Of a stretch of DNA of 64,000 bases, positions 1-12,000 are shown piece after piece. The notes under the pieces are model-generated. The model saw nothing but the letters and a program-made list of their open reading frames with translations. It searched no databases and was not told the origin of the DNA. The DNA lies in NCBI GenBank assembly GCA_036971475.1, contig JBAIZL010000006.1:14570205-14634204 (forward strand), in the 5' to 3' direction. The stretch comes from Prosapia bicincta. Its lineage: Eukaryota > Arthropoda > Insecta > Hemiptera > Cercopidae. Both the position numbers and the translations under genes were made by a program. Position 1 is the stretch's first letter. Each line of letters starts with the position of its first letter.

Positions 1-1024
1 TTCACGCTTCTTCTTCTTTATATCTACATTCCATCTACACTTGCTTAATCATCTTCTAACAAGGATGTGCAGCATGTAGACACATCTTTATGTAACCTTT
101 CTCTCTACCGCATTCATCAATTTTGTCTCTCTGTGCTTGCGATGCACTCATGGAAGTAAACGTATATATATCAATACCAGGCTGTCTCTACTTTATATGT
201 ACCCTAAACCTACCTATATTCACAGTTCCTACGTAAGTAATTAAAGTCATAAAGGAGATCGTCATAAAATTACAAAGCAAACAATAAATCCCTCGATTTT
301 TCGCATTTTTTTGCAACAAATATACTTTGAATCCACGAACTCTATTTTATAAGACTAATTTTGTTTTACTCAAAAACTACCAAATAAAAGTTTTCTTTAT
401 AGGCTAAATTATTGGCGTTATCTAAGATAACCCTTTTTGCCCCTACCTAAATTTTACATAAATATTTGAATAATTTTAAAAATAATACTGTTAAATAAAC
501 TGTATTTTATATAAACAATGGCACAGCAGTATAACATGTAAACTTTGGTTTGAAAACTTGAGACTGTAATTGAACATGTTTTTACACGTAATAGCTTGTA
601 ATAACACGTAATAGCCTTGTAGCTTTATTTTTGATTTCTCTCCTCCTATACGTTGGTATATTAATCTCTCAAGTCAAGTTAATAACTCCTCCATGCTACT
701 GGGCTTTGTCTTAAAACAATAGTATCAAATTGATTCAAACAATAGAATTTAATGAAATTTATCAGACCATATGAATCAGGGGAACATATAAGAATAATAA
801 AAAAAGAATTTTCGACTCCTAATGATACGGTCTTGTCATAAGAGTTAAAGCTAAAATATCGTTAAAAATCAATAAACGCTATAAATAACTTCTTCTCTTG
901 TCGGCTGCAATATAAACTAGAAATGAAATCAAACGCTTAGTACGCTAAGTTTATATAAACATTTCCATTAAACATAACGGTCATCATGGTTGGGATTTAA
1001 TAAAATATTTATTAAACAGAAGCA
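1..1024. other. AT-rich stretch without a recognisable gene
   Basis: No convincing ORF, splice-bounded exon, RNA gene or repeat was recognised here. It ends where a LINE coding relic begins. Confidence 0.5.
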
Positions 1025-1120
1025 CAAGAATGAGAACACTGATTGCAACCGAGATGGACTTTTGGAGGCGGTCAGCTGGAAAGTCGAGAGTGGAGAGAAC
1101 TACGACAGTTTAAGACAGAT
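1025..1120 (+). pseudogene. RTE-like LINE, reverse transcriptase C-terminal relic (5' part)
   Basis: Translation reads roughly LIATEMDFWRRSAGKSRVER, matching the ATEMDFWRRSA...R.ER segment near the C-terminal end of RTE-like non-LTR reverse transcriptases. The reading stops at the edge of the TIR transposon beginning at 1121 and resumes after it at 3549 (VPNTIVEDIKTK...KWYGHV). The two pieces are therefore one LINE split by a later insertion. The copy is dead (in-frame stop, short, 5'-truncated). Confidence 0.75.
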
Positions 1121-1228
1121 CACTGGTATGCATCAAATTTGCTTCAAGAATGAAAACAACTGAATTTAGTCAATTGAGATGCCCTGAGTTCAGATCTGTT
1201 TTTAGTTTTTTCTATCACGTCAGGTTTT
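1121..1228 (+). repeat. left terminal inverted repeat
   Basis: Pairs with 3441-3548. The best-conserved block is the stretch from 1153 to 1219 (GAAAACAACTG...GATGCCCTGA...CAGATCTG...CTATCACGT), with only scattered mismatches to the other arm. Confidence 0.8.
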
Positions 1229-1434
1229 TACGTAATTAAAAAAAAAAATGTATAATAATAATTTACACAATTACTGCACATATGGGTACCTTTAATGAAT
1301 TTAAACCTCTATATATGTTTATTTGTTTACAGGAATATATAAATAAACAAGGATGTTATAATTCAATGTAATTATAAGTGACAATTTAAAAAACTTAGTG
1401 TTTACATCATTCTTGAGACCTTTTGTTTTTTGAC

Positions 1435-2889
1435 ATTCTTTAATGGCAGTCGGGGGAATTTCTCTTTAGGCACCAGCAGTAATCTGCCATCAATGTTTCA
1501 TTCCAATTCCCCTGGTATCTTGTTTGCATGGTTTTAATGTCCTGGTGGAATCTTTCACCCTGTTCCTCACTCACCGCACCCAGATTTTCGGGGAATTAGT
1601 CGATACGGCTATATAGAAAATGTACTTTCACACCCATTTTACAGCCCCAGGCTTTGAAATGTCCTAAACATTCCTCAACAATTTCCCTATAGTTTTCGGC
1701 TTTATTGTTCCCAAGAAAGCTTTCGGTTACCCTCTTAAACGCCAACCATGCAGAAGCTTCGAGTTCATTCATCGAGAAAGTGAAAGCACGGTCTCTCATG
1801 AGTTCTCGAATTTGTGGTCCATCAAAAACACCAGCTTTCAGTTTCGCGTCACTTTTATTTGGAAATTTTGTTTGAAGGTACAAATGGATGTTGTTTTCAT
1901 TACTTACGCTTGTCACGAACTGCTTCATAAGTCCAAGTTTAAGAGGGGGCAACAGAACGTTCTCTGCAGAAATTAGGGGTTCAGACAGTACATTTTTTTC
2001 TTCTGGTGCAAGATTCGTTCTTAGGGGCCAGTTTCTTTTAAATCAACAGAGTATGCAAGAGGCAATGAGAGGAGTAAATTTTCATTATGAAGCAATACTC
2101 CTATAACTCTTCTCAATGAACAATCTACAAAAAATCTCCAATCAGCAGGATTACATTGAACACCAAGTGCCATAAATAAACCTTCTATATTTCTGCAGTA
2201 TACAAGTTTATCTGTTTTAGCAAAGAAAGGTATGAATTCCCTCTCGGTATGCCTAAACCATGAAAATGTTGTGCCGGGTGATAGTAAATTCTTTTCTTTT
2301 AATCGTGATCCTAAAGGTTCTGTAGTAATTTTGTGGAGGTTTAAGCCTCTGACTAAATCGTTGAGCTCACTCTGTGTGAACTGTTCGGGCAAATGAGAAG
2401 ACTCACCTGTTTCAAAAGTGGGATCAGGATTTGACAATGGCTCAGATTCAGATTCGGAGGAGTCTGGACTACCCATATTCTGAGAAGGAGATGGAATTGG
2501 CACTTGAACACTATGGGGAATTGGTCGAATGGCTGATTTCAAATTAGGATATTTTACTAAATGTTTGTTTTTTAGTATTTATGCCATGAATATTTGTCAA
2601 ACAAAAGTAAAAGTCACTTACATGATCGTGAGGTTCGCGCCATAGGAATACCGAAGGGTAATGATTTCCGTTTACCTTTCACCCACTGATTAATATTTGC
2701 ACTGCAAGTATTGCACACATAATGCGGTGCCCATACCTTGCACTGGCTGATACCAAGCTAAATACCAAAATGAGCATGATAGGCTTTCTTGTAAAATTTA
2801 GTAATATTTCTTCTTTGTTTTTTAAAGGTATAACTGCCACATGCACAACAGAAAGAATCCGCACTGTTAATACACCCTCGGCGTGACAT
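1435..2889 (-). pseudogene. broken copy of an unclassified multi-copy arthropod gene family carried by the TIR element
   Basis: Read on the minus strand, the start is MSRRGCINSADSFCCACG (2889) and the frame runs through several lesions: a stop after AYHAHFGI (about 2758), a frameshift near 2640 before WREPHDHVSDFYFCLTN, another near 2548 leading into PNLKSAIRPIPHS, an internal deletion near 2025 that joins VDLKET to NWPLRTNL, and a stop near 1593 before FPENLGAVSEEQGERFHQD; the remnant ends near 1435. Recognisable blocks include the N-terminal Cys cluster, SWFRHTEREFIPFF, LPPLKLGLMKQFV and MADYCW. From memory this family is scattered in many arthropod genomes as uncharacterised proteins of roughly 500-600 residues; its biochemical role is unknown to me. 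Its position between TIRs argues it is a transposon gene, possibly the transposase. Confident about family membership, not about function. Confidence 0.75.
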
Positions 2890-3440
2890 TGTAGGAAACA
2901 CAAAACACTGTTCGCAAGAAAAGTGACAATTGAAAGTAAAGTTAACACGAACTGAATAAAAACGAAAAATGTACACTCTTAATAAACACATAAGATGACT
3001 AAGTTCAATACAATGTGATGTCCTTTCACAACAAATATAAATAAAGATTAATTTAAAGAGATTACGAGCCTCCGAATTTCTCAAAGGAACATAAACATTA
3101 ACTTAGATAAAGATAAAGGATAAACAAACAATCAATAGCATTAGGGTTGAAAATTAATCCCTGTTCTATCTCAGCTGATACTGACCTTAAGCAGGAACAA
3201 GTAAAATAAACATGAAAGGGAAGATGCAATATCTTATTCTGTAAGTGGGGTATTTATACTATAGATAAAATGGGGAAATATTCATTACATAAGAACAGCA
3301 TGTTTATGAAGCCTATCAACACGTAATTTAAACCAAAATAAATATATGTTTATAGTGTAGATCAATACTAGGAAGTCCATCAGATTTTTTCATAAAAGTA
3401 TGACTGAGAAAATTTATTCTTATGATTAAAAAACCTATTA

Positions 3441-3548
3441 ACGTGATAGAGAAAAACTAAAAACAGATCTGAATTCAGGGCATCCTTAATTGACTAAAAG
3501 CAGTTGTTTTCACTCTCGAAGAAATTTTTTTAAAGATAGGTACCAGTG
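3441..3548 (-). repeat. right terminal inverted repeat
   Basis: Reverse complement of 1121-1228 with a few mismatches and a slightly longer A/T run between the tip (TACCAGTGA at 3541-3549) and the conserved block. Confidence 0.8.
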
Positions 3549-3815
3549 AATGAAAGTGCCAAATACAATCGTAGAGGACATAAAAACAAAACTGCTAAAA
3601 TGGTATGGACACGTTTAAAGGGTGAACGAAAGAAGAATACTGAAGGTAGTGATAAAATGTAGCCTAATGGGAGAAGAAAGAGACGACGAACTAGAAGTTG
3701 GCAAGAAGGCATCGAGAAAGAAATGCAAGAAGGGAACTCCACAAAAACTTATGGACGAACAGAAGGCAATGGAAACTGGAAATCGAAAGATGACGCAGAA
3801 CGTTATGAATCAAAA

Positions 3816-3820
<5 letters not shown>
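3549..3820 (+). pseudogene. RTE-like LINE, reverse transcriptase C-terminus (3' part)
   Basis: Continuation of the relic at 1025. It reads VPNTIVEDIKTK, KWYGHV, then after a +1 shift GRRKRRRTRSWQEGIEKEM and a W/R-rich tail, the usual end of RTE-like ORF2 (GRRRRGRP..SW.EGI.KEM). Stops and one frameshift make it non-functional. The LINE end runs directly into a (TA)n tract. Confidence 0.75.

Positions 3821-3886
<66 letters not shown>
3821..3886. repeat. (TA)n microsatellite
   Basis: Uninterrupted TA dinucleotides directly after the LINE 3' end. Confidence 0.95.
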
Positions 3887-3888
<2 letters not shown>

Positions 3889-3889
3889 T

Positions 3890-4670
3890 AGAGAATTTGT
3901 GTAGATACAAAGAAAGAAAAAATGAGACTTTTTGAGGGCCTAAAGCAGGTAGTCGGGTAGGATTTTGTACCTACAATCCTTTACGATTCTACACCAACAA
4001 TCCTAAATAATAAATTTACAGAAAAGTAACAAGTGAAAATACCCACTGAAAGTAAACTGAATTTACGATAGAAATTATAACGACCTCAGGGAGAAAGGGT
4101 CATTGTACAGAGGCATTATACAAGCAGAAATGATAAAATATAAATATACAGAAATATTGTGGCTAATATTGTAGAATAACTTTATTGTTATCGACACAAC
4201 TCTACAATGTCACGTTGCCAGAGAAGAACACAGTGATAAGTTATTCCCCCGTGTACAAAAAAAAACACGTTAATTATATATATTTAATGCGAAACATGAA
4301 ACCTCAATGACTGACTACTTCTATCATTTGTTATCATAACATAACAATGACGCTTAGTGTTTTCCCTTTGCCTATTAAAGAATAAAAACTTATTTGTTAT
4401 ATTTTAGAAAGGAAAGGTAAAAGGTAATAAGTGCATCTGCGACAGTAACAAACATGTGGTTCCTGGGTTTCGTTAATGCAGTCAAACAAGATAATTCAAG
4501 GTCAGGTGATACATTCCGTTTTTTACAGCGTTTCGAGTTTAACAATTACAGCTGTTAATATACTTAGATATATTTCATAGAAATAATACTTACCTTTACG
4601 AAAAGCTAATTCAACAGGACACTGTAACTTGGGTGTACTACTGAGGTTATAAAATCGTATTATTTGTAAT
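3890..4670. other. no gene seen
   Basis: AT-rich sequence; no coding or repeat signal recognised. Confidence 0.4.
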
Positions 4671-4674
4671 GTAA

Positions 4675-4850
4675 TTAATACACTATTTTCCTTTGTTGCC
4701 GCGTTTTGGAATAACTCCATTCTTAACTTTAATAGTGTTCTATAATAGTACTTTAAATAGTACTTAAATATGAGTACTATTTAGGTTTTGAAAATGGAGT
4801 CATTCCGAAACGCGCCAAAAAAGGAAAATATTTTAATGGTAGGAAAGGCA
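4675..4850. repeat. foldback repeat with GAAACGCG hairpin
   Basis: The two ends are inverted copies: TTTCCTTTGTTGCCGCG (4689 onward) pairs with CGCGCCAAAAAAGGAAAA (4812 onward), and both carry GGAGT.ATTCC next to the GAAACGCG/CGCGTTT block. Related copies lie at 20240-20320 and 28685-28760. The hairpin GGA...TCC followed by GAAACGCG recalls the 3' half of a hammerhead (see findings), but the first core half is degraded. Confidence 0.6.
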
Positions 4851-6559
4851 GAAAAATTCACCCGGTATGTATAGGGCTTAAAAGTATTCTTAACAGAACT
4901 GAAGATGCGTATATTAAGACTTTTAATAAGAATTTATGTAAATTATTTAAAGGTAAAAGTTAAATTCTTTGATTTAATTTTTACGAGTTAAAAAACAATT
5001 TAAAACAGTTTGTTAAAAGGCTTTAATAAATTGAGTTTAATATGAAACTTGGAAGATTTCAGTTTTCATAATTTAAAGTTAAGACATTAAGAGTTAACTA
5101 AACAAACCTTTTCTGAATTTATTGATTTTATCATTTATCTTGATCGTCGAAAATTAATTTCTTAAACGTAGATGCTACAAATATTTAGTAAAGTTTAGAG
5201 TTCTTTTAAAGATTTATTTAGAAGCGTTGTAGAATTTCAAAGCCTATTAGTGAAGAAGAGTTCCATTTCATTTTGACCTGATGATTATAATTACAGGTCC
5301 TTGGGTAGTTTACAATGTTTATTATGGCGATTTGTTTTCATGTAGTATGATCTAATTGAAGAATTTTGTTATAAAATGGCCAAATTATTATCTTTGCTCT
5401 ATACTAAACAAACCAATCGGTTTAAAAAAACATTCAAATTTTGAAATATAAATTATTAATAAATATCGTTTTTATCTAATATTATCGTAAAACTATTTTT
5501 AAAGAACATTGTAGAATTCTAAATTACAGATTATAAAAATGCGAGCAGGGGCCTATATTTTCGAATCATATTTGTTCCACCCGTAAAAAATTTTATGTAT
5601 CCGCGAGAATCTTTTATCCTTGCGATTTATAATTCAGATTTGAGGACTTATAACATTTTTTTTTAGTTTTGCTATGCTATAAGTGTATGAGGTTAAAACA
5701 AAACCAAGTAAAATATGGTTATGTGATAACTAACCATCAATGGTCAATAACGAACTAATTGTCTGCATAATTCAATGTTGGGACCAATGTTTTAAAACCT
5801 ATATGCTACTGAAACATACATATATGCTGTTTGACTATATGAAGAGTAATAATGTAAACTAAAATTATGTAAACAATTTCAAGCTGTCGTGTGAGTTAAG
5901 GTTTAAACATAAGTAGTATATACAAATCATAATTACAAAACTTCAATCTCAAAAGCGTTTAAATGAGAATCAGTAACGCTATCACAAAACATTTAACTTT
6001 AATTAAACAAATGGAGCATAACCTATACAACTTTAACAAAAAAACGAAACAAATAGTTTTCATATATTTATTTAGGTTCAAAATATTTTAGGTTATGTTT
6101 CATTTCTGTAATTAAATTGATACCTTTGTGATAGTAATAATGATCTCATTGATGATAATGACCTATTGTCATTAACACGCGTTTGAGATTAAAGTTTTGT
6201 AATTGTGAATTGTATTTATTTCTTGTGTTTATAAAATTTTGTAGATAATGAATTTACATTTAGTGTATTTTTAACCATAAATTCATAAGGCTTTGGAAAT
6301 TGAAAGATGGACAATAATAGAGAATGATTGATAAACGATTCTTGTTGTGGTAGGAAGTTAAATAAATATATTAATTTTGAGATACCAAAACCCTAAATTT
6401 AAAAAAAAATATTTTTTAAACTTAAAAATATATGTAGTTTCAAAACTTGTTGAATAATTATAACAATTACCAACGGTGTAGTGGATATATAAATCAAAAT
6501 ATATTATTTGAAATAATTTATCAACATGTAATATTATCAACATGTAATCAAAAGTATTT
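4851..6559. other. no gene seen
   Basis: AT-rich non-coding sequence without a clear feature. Confidence 0.4.
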
Positions 6560-6860
6560 ATAATGTGTGAGTTAAATCCTACTTAAGCAAAAAACATTTT
6601 TATTGTTACTTTCTATTAAATAATTATAATTAATATAAATAAAGTAACATAACCAATGCGTTAGAACAGCTGTTCTACCACATAGCCTATAACATAAAAT
6701 CAGATATCTTATGAAATAATGTTATCACTTATTTTAAGCCAAATGGAATAAAATATTTATATTGCCTACCTATATTGTCAATTTTGTGAAAAGATCCCCC
6801 CTTATATAAAACTGAATTGATTTCATTATTCAATGAAATAATGTTAAACAATGTTAAATA
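6560..6860 (+). repeat. interspersed repeat R1, copy 1
   Basis: Carries the R1 signature ACATAACCNATGCGTT, AACAGCTGTTCTACCACAT, CATAAAATCAG and TTTTGTGAAAAG in order. Seven copies of this 150-370 bp family are present in the window (6560, 23985, 27810, 36160, 46340 on +; 58745 and 63765 on -). No ORF and no TIRs were identified; the element class is unknown. Confidence 0.75.
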
Positions 6861-6914
6861 ATGATAATGTTACACAACATTGTGGCTTCACACAAATATA
6901 TACCACAAATAATA

Positions 6915-7160
6915 ATACTTGAATTTTGTAGTCCATTTCGTTCGGTGAATCTTAATTAATCACTTAACAATAGTTTATGGCTTTCCGAACTTGAAATTTT
7001 GCAAATTTGTTAAAAATTACTGAGACAGAACGTTTTCGACACTGATGAAGATCGCCACATAGCGATCGAAAACGTTCTGTCTCAGTATGTTTCAACAAAT
7101 TTACAAAATTTAAAGTTTGGATAGTCATAAACTATTGTTTAAGTGATTAAATAATAATAT
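6915..7160. repeat. foldback element R2 with hammerhead-like core
   Basis: Outer arms (CACTTAACAATAGTTTATG and its inverse near 7125-7150; AAATTTTGCAAATTTGTT and its inverse near 7090) and inner arms (ACTGAGACAGAACGTTTTCG at 7019-7038 and its inverse at 7068-7087) form a near-perfect palindrome about a hammerhead-like motif. A diverged copy lies at 34590-34985. Confidence 0.8.
7038..7081 (+). ncRNA. hammerhead-ribozyme-like motif
   Basis: All elements of a type I hammerhead can be drawn: helix I GACA (7038-7041) with TGTC (7078-7081); core CTGATGA (7042-7048); one extra A (7049); helix II GATCGC (7050-7055) with GCGATC (7062-7067) and a 6-nt loop; GAAA (7068-7071); helix III self-complementary AACGTT (7071-7076); cleavage triplet UUC ending at 7077. 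Self-complementary helix III implies pairing between two molecules, as in known minimal hammerheads. The extra A before helix II departs from the canonical core. Activity is inferred, not shown. Confidence 0.55.
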
Positions 7161-7454
7161 TTATCAAACAAAAAAATGTTTATTCCGGTTGTTTGGGGAA
7201 TTTTAGTAATCACAGAATACTGCTCCAAGGCCGTTCTATCCGGTTTATTTAGACAGCGTGGCTACACTTGCTTTGTAATCAACACCAAAAGCGGTATCGA
7301 TAGAAATACCCAGCTACGCCTTGACATTCACAAGTTTTCATACAAAGAACACTAAAAAAAGCGATGAATCGTCCGAAGGGGGATGGGAAGGGCTGACCCG
7401 TGAGCAGGGCCAATCGTCTTCAAGGTGGTACCAACGGTCGAGTAGCCCGGGCTG

Positions 7455-7462
7455 TATATATA
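7455..7462 (+). promoter_or_regulatory. TATA box of the Gly/Tyr-rich gene
   Basis: TATATATA lies in a locally G+C-rich promoter (GGGCTG...GTCCGGCCCG). An initiator-like TCATAA with A at 7486 lies 31 bp downstream, giving a predicted 32-nt 5' UTR before the ATG at 7518. Confidence 0.7.
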
Positions 7463-7517
7463 GTCCGGCCCGTTTAAGTGTAATCATAACGTACCAGTAC
7501 GCAACTACTACTCCACA

Positions 7518-8959
7518 ATGGTCAAGTTACTCCTGGTGAGTGCGATGTTGTATTTATTTCAACATGTACTGTTAATTTAAACAATTATTACCTATTGTAA
7601 ATTTACAAATTTGTACAAGCACACAATATAACGATGTTTTTTGAAATAATATTATCGAATATATATTGTAATAAAGTAATACATTTACTTCTAGTATAAA
7701 AATTATTAAAAAACATTTTAAAAATATTATGTGGTGAAATGTAATTTTTTGTTATGAGAAACAATAATCTCTTTAATTATTATTGTGTATTATTGCGTCT
7801 TTCAATGTAAAAACTTATTTAATTAGCTGGATTTATATTGTAGACTATATTTATTTAATTTTTTTTAGTATTTCGTTTTGAAATTTATATAATATATTTA
7901 TTTTATATTTTTATATTATATACTATTATATTATATTTAATAATATAAAGGGATTGAAAAATTATTACGTTGTCTTCAATCTAAATATTATGATTTCAAA
8001 TGTAACGTCTAATTTACATCAATTAAAACAAACATTTTAACCTTTTATAGATGTAAAAGCTACGACTTCTCTATGCTTATAGTATACACTCCTATTTTCA
8101 GTCTAACTACATTAACTGTTTAAAATAGTGTAATTGGCAAAACCTGAACTTCAGATAGTCAGTTCATAGTACTAAAATATTGGAATGAACTAAATTAATT
8201 TAAATTTATTAAAGCATTAGGGCTAATTTTTAAAGCAGTTGAAAGATGTTTGTTATTCCTTCTATTAGTTTACACTCTCACTACACATGTGCATCTCATT
8301 ATAGTTGGCAATCGTTAATAAAATATTTTTTATTCATACATTTAAGTTCAGATACATTTTTTAAACTTCTAGCGGATGACACTTGATGTAAGTAGATTCT
8401 TACAAATAATTCATTAATAAATGCAATTATTTAATTTTAATAATTAATTTCGCTTCTACTTTGCCACTCATCATTGCGTTTCTATCATATATATTAAATA
8501 TGGTGATATGTTTTCTTGTAATATAGTTAATAAATTAAAAATATTTCAAAACAAGAATACTTTTAATGAATATATTTATTCAAAGCTTTTCGCCGATAAA
8601 ATAGTACCAGCATCTTCAGGAAAATAATTATCTTATAAAATATTTTTACAAAATTAAATCATATGTACTACAAAGAATCATATGTTTATAAGTATTGCAC
8701 TTTATGTAAATTTTTCTATAACATCAATGACTTTATAAATAAGATCAAGGCACCAAACTATTTATAAATTGATGCTATAGAAAAATATACATAAAGTGCA
8801 ATACTTATAAACATATCATTATTTGTAGTACATATGATTTAATTTTGTAAAAATATTTTATAAGATAATTATTTTCCTGAAGATGCTGGTACTATTTTAT
8901 CGGCGAAAAGCTTTGAATAAATATATTCAATAAAAGTATTCTTGTTTTTGAAATATTTG

Positions 8960-9025
<66 letters not shown>

Positions 9026-9030
9026 TTTTG

Positions 9031-9075
<45 letters not shown>

Positions 9076-12000
9076 TAACTGCTAATAAAAAGTAACTAAA
9101 ATAAAATTGTCTTTGAAGGCCTAAGTAGGAATTGGCTTTAACAATTGTTTTTACATTACTTGTTTGGAACTATTTACAACACATAAGTATTGTACAATAA
9201 TACTATTTTGTTATTTAGTGGCTTAAACATTAGTTCGAAGAAGTTATGAATTTCAAAAAGACACAAAAATTGGCAACCAAATTACCTAACATGACATAAA
9301 ATTACACAAGTTATACCGTAATACGTCTATCGAAGAAGAAAACAAAATCATTTTGAATATATATTTAAAATATTTTCATTAGATTCTTAAACAAATTTAA
9401 TATTGTTTAAAATTATAAATTTTCACATATTAATAGATATATGTTATGTCGAAAAAATAAATCAGTACATAAAAGAAAATACAGTGTTTACTACTGAGGA
9501 TAATTTTATGTAGCCTTCACCTATTGGAAAACTACAATTCATACAATTGTTTTCATAATAACAATTTTTCATTGAGTGTTGGATGTTATTAAACAATTTT
9601 TTATTATTACATCAGTTCTTTGTAAATTACTAGAACTTTATTTTCTAGTAAATTATGTCTTACTACCTACCGAAGAGATTTCTTTTGGCTTGAGTAGATC
9701 TACTCTATGAGTTGGTCTGTAACCTCATCAAACATTTTAGTTTAAATATTTAAGAAATCAATAAAACACCTTAACCACAAAAAGTTATAACTTAAATCTT
9801 TATGTAGATTTTGATTGCAAAGCAATCATCATTACAATAGGGTAGTTTAATTTCCTCTGAAGATGATTGTAATCGAAACGTAAATGAGGATTTAAATAAA
9901 ATATATATATTTTTAAGAGGTTGGATTTATTTAAAATATAAACTCTACCACAGGTGCTCCAAGTTTTATTTTCCAGAGATTAAAAAAACCGATTTAAATA
10001 TTTGTCTGTAATTTCTGAAAAAAGAGGTCTGTTTCTGTAATTTCTGTCTCACTGCCTTGAGCTCTCATTTGCACCTATGTGTTATTATTTAGCACCTTTG
10101 TATTATAACGTTTTATGAACCTTCGTATTATTACTTAAGCTATTACTTAGATATCTAATTAAATTTAGTAATAACGAAAATATTTGAAATTGCATGAAAA
10201 GATAAATAAATAAAATAATAATCATTTAGTCAATTTTCTTAATTTCCGTTGTTACTAAGGTTTAATTTCATATCATAATAATCGGCCATAAATTAAAAAT
10301 AAGAAAGTTATGCAATTTAAATGGTTATGCTCTATGTTGTATTTGTTTAATATACTTATTTTAGTTTGATAAAATTTTAAATGTATGCTTTTATCACCTC
10401 TTGATATATATACGTATTAGTGTCTACACTAAACTATGTATAATAGTTAGGTATTCTGACAACAAAAGTAAATGTTTGTTTATATCGATAGGAAAGTATG
10501 AAAATACGATCTAGCTAATTAATAAATGGATTCGTAAGATAAAATATTAATACATTTCCCTAATAATTGAGTTTTTAACATGGATTTCCCATTTTTCAAC
10601 AGTTTTTATTGTCTTTATTTCGAATAGTAAATTCTCATTCTAACAATAATCTTCGTGAAAAAACTACTTGTTTCGTAAATTATAAAAAATAACATAAATA
10701 AGTAATAAACATTTATTTAAAACTTTTATAGTAAAAAAAATGTGGTATGTTGGGAGAAAACCATTACAAACGTTTTCATTTAATATCTTGTCACATTCTT
10801 ACTGCACAACGTTATAAACATTTAATCAGTATTTAGATTATAACTTTGCATCCAGTAACTTCTGTAGGCTTGTCAGAGACGGGGTTTGAACCAAAGTAGT
10901 CGAAAAAAGCGTTTTACGATGTAAATTAATGAAACACTCAGTAGCATATCTTATTAAAGCCAGTAGCTTCTATATGTGCCAGTATTATTTTGAACAAGCT
11001 GGAAAAAATTATATAGTTTTTGCAATTCAATGTTGTAAAAAAACCCATAAGCAATTTGAAATGATAAGCAAAATGTATTAAATTATGTCTTTATAATAAA
11101 TATTTATATATTTATTTTGATCAACTTTTTATTATATTCAACCATAGTTATTAATATTTGTAGGCCTAATATTAAGTATTGGAATATTATTAGAATTTTA
11201 ACTTATGAAATTTATTGACCATAACAATTGACTAAAGTTCTATGTTTTTATTACAATATTAACGACTGCAATAATGGACGACATTACAATTATTACGAAT
11301 TAACAACTTGATTTTTATATTAACTTATTATTTAAGTAAGTTTATGAAAAACGTATTGAAAAATTACTTATGAAAAAACGTAGGGGATTTCTTTGGCCGC
11401 TTAAAAATGATGTTCAGTGAAACAAAATTTAAAAAAATAAAAATTTTAAATAAAAATTATAAAATTTAATAATTTAAGTTTTAGTTTCCTTCATGTCGGA
11501 TAGTTTATAGTTTTACGTTATGATAATCGTTAAAAATCAGAATAATTTAGAATTAGGCAATTCTTGAACCTTAAAAAAATAAAGTAATTTACCTAATTAT
11601 TCAATTATACTGTCAAAAAGTATTTTTTTCTCAGTATTTGCTATTTTAAGCTATTACGAGGTTACAGATAGAATATGGATTCTCCTGAAAATAAAATTAT
11701 CGAGAGTGAAATATCAGACTTATTACACCGCTCAGATGACAGCAAACAAATGGATGCAATGACAAAACGATAAATACAAATTTAATAACTTGTAGTTTGG
11801 GTTTGTTTAAATTGAGGCCTTTGTTAATATTGTATGCTTATTGACAAAAAACAACTACTAATGATTTTCAGCAGACGCATTTCGCACCATACCTGTGCAT
11901 TGTTCAATCCTGAGAGTCACGGACAAGACTCCGAATTTAGTCCGAGACTCATACTATTGACCAATGTACTGATACAGTGCGAAACGCCAGTGGAAAACAT

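Larger units (their letters stand above)
1121..3548. mobile_element. 2.4 kb TIR DNA transposon, superfamily not assigned
   Basis: Imperfect terminal inverted repeats of about 100 bp (1121-1228 and 3441-3548) enclose a broken gene on the minus strand. The tips share TCACTGGTA. Insertion into a LINE fixes both boundaries to within a base or two, because the LINE reading frame runs out at about 1120 and resumes at about 3549. No target duplication longer than 2-3 bp can be seen. The CACTG tip recalls CACTA-type ends, but I see no recognisable transposase catalytic motif, so the superfamily is left open. Confidence 0.8.
8490..8965. repeat. 470 bp palindrome, Penelope-end-like family
   Basis: Arms of about 210 bp (8535-8740 and 8755-8962) are near-perfect reverse complements around a short centre near 8748. 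Each arm contains the block ACAAGAATACTTTTAATGAA, a hammerhead-like core and TTAAATCATATGTACTAC. The outer right end passes directly into (TA)n. Related single arms occur at 45160, 50236, 53440 and 60985. Confidence 0.9.

Noticed and set aside
1888..2106. Plus-strand open frame over the TIR-element gene
   Set aside because: Antisense shadow of the minus-strand relic, whose conserved blocks are unmistakable.
10860..10960. tRNA-like B box (GGTTCAAACCCC on the minus strand near 10888)
   Set aside because: No A box at the right distance and no cloverleaf could be drawn; likely chance or a very old SINE.
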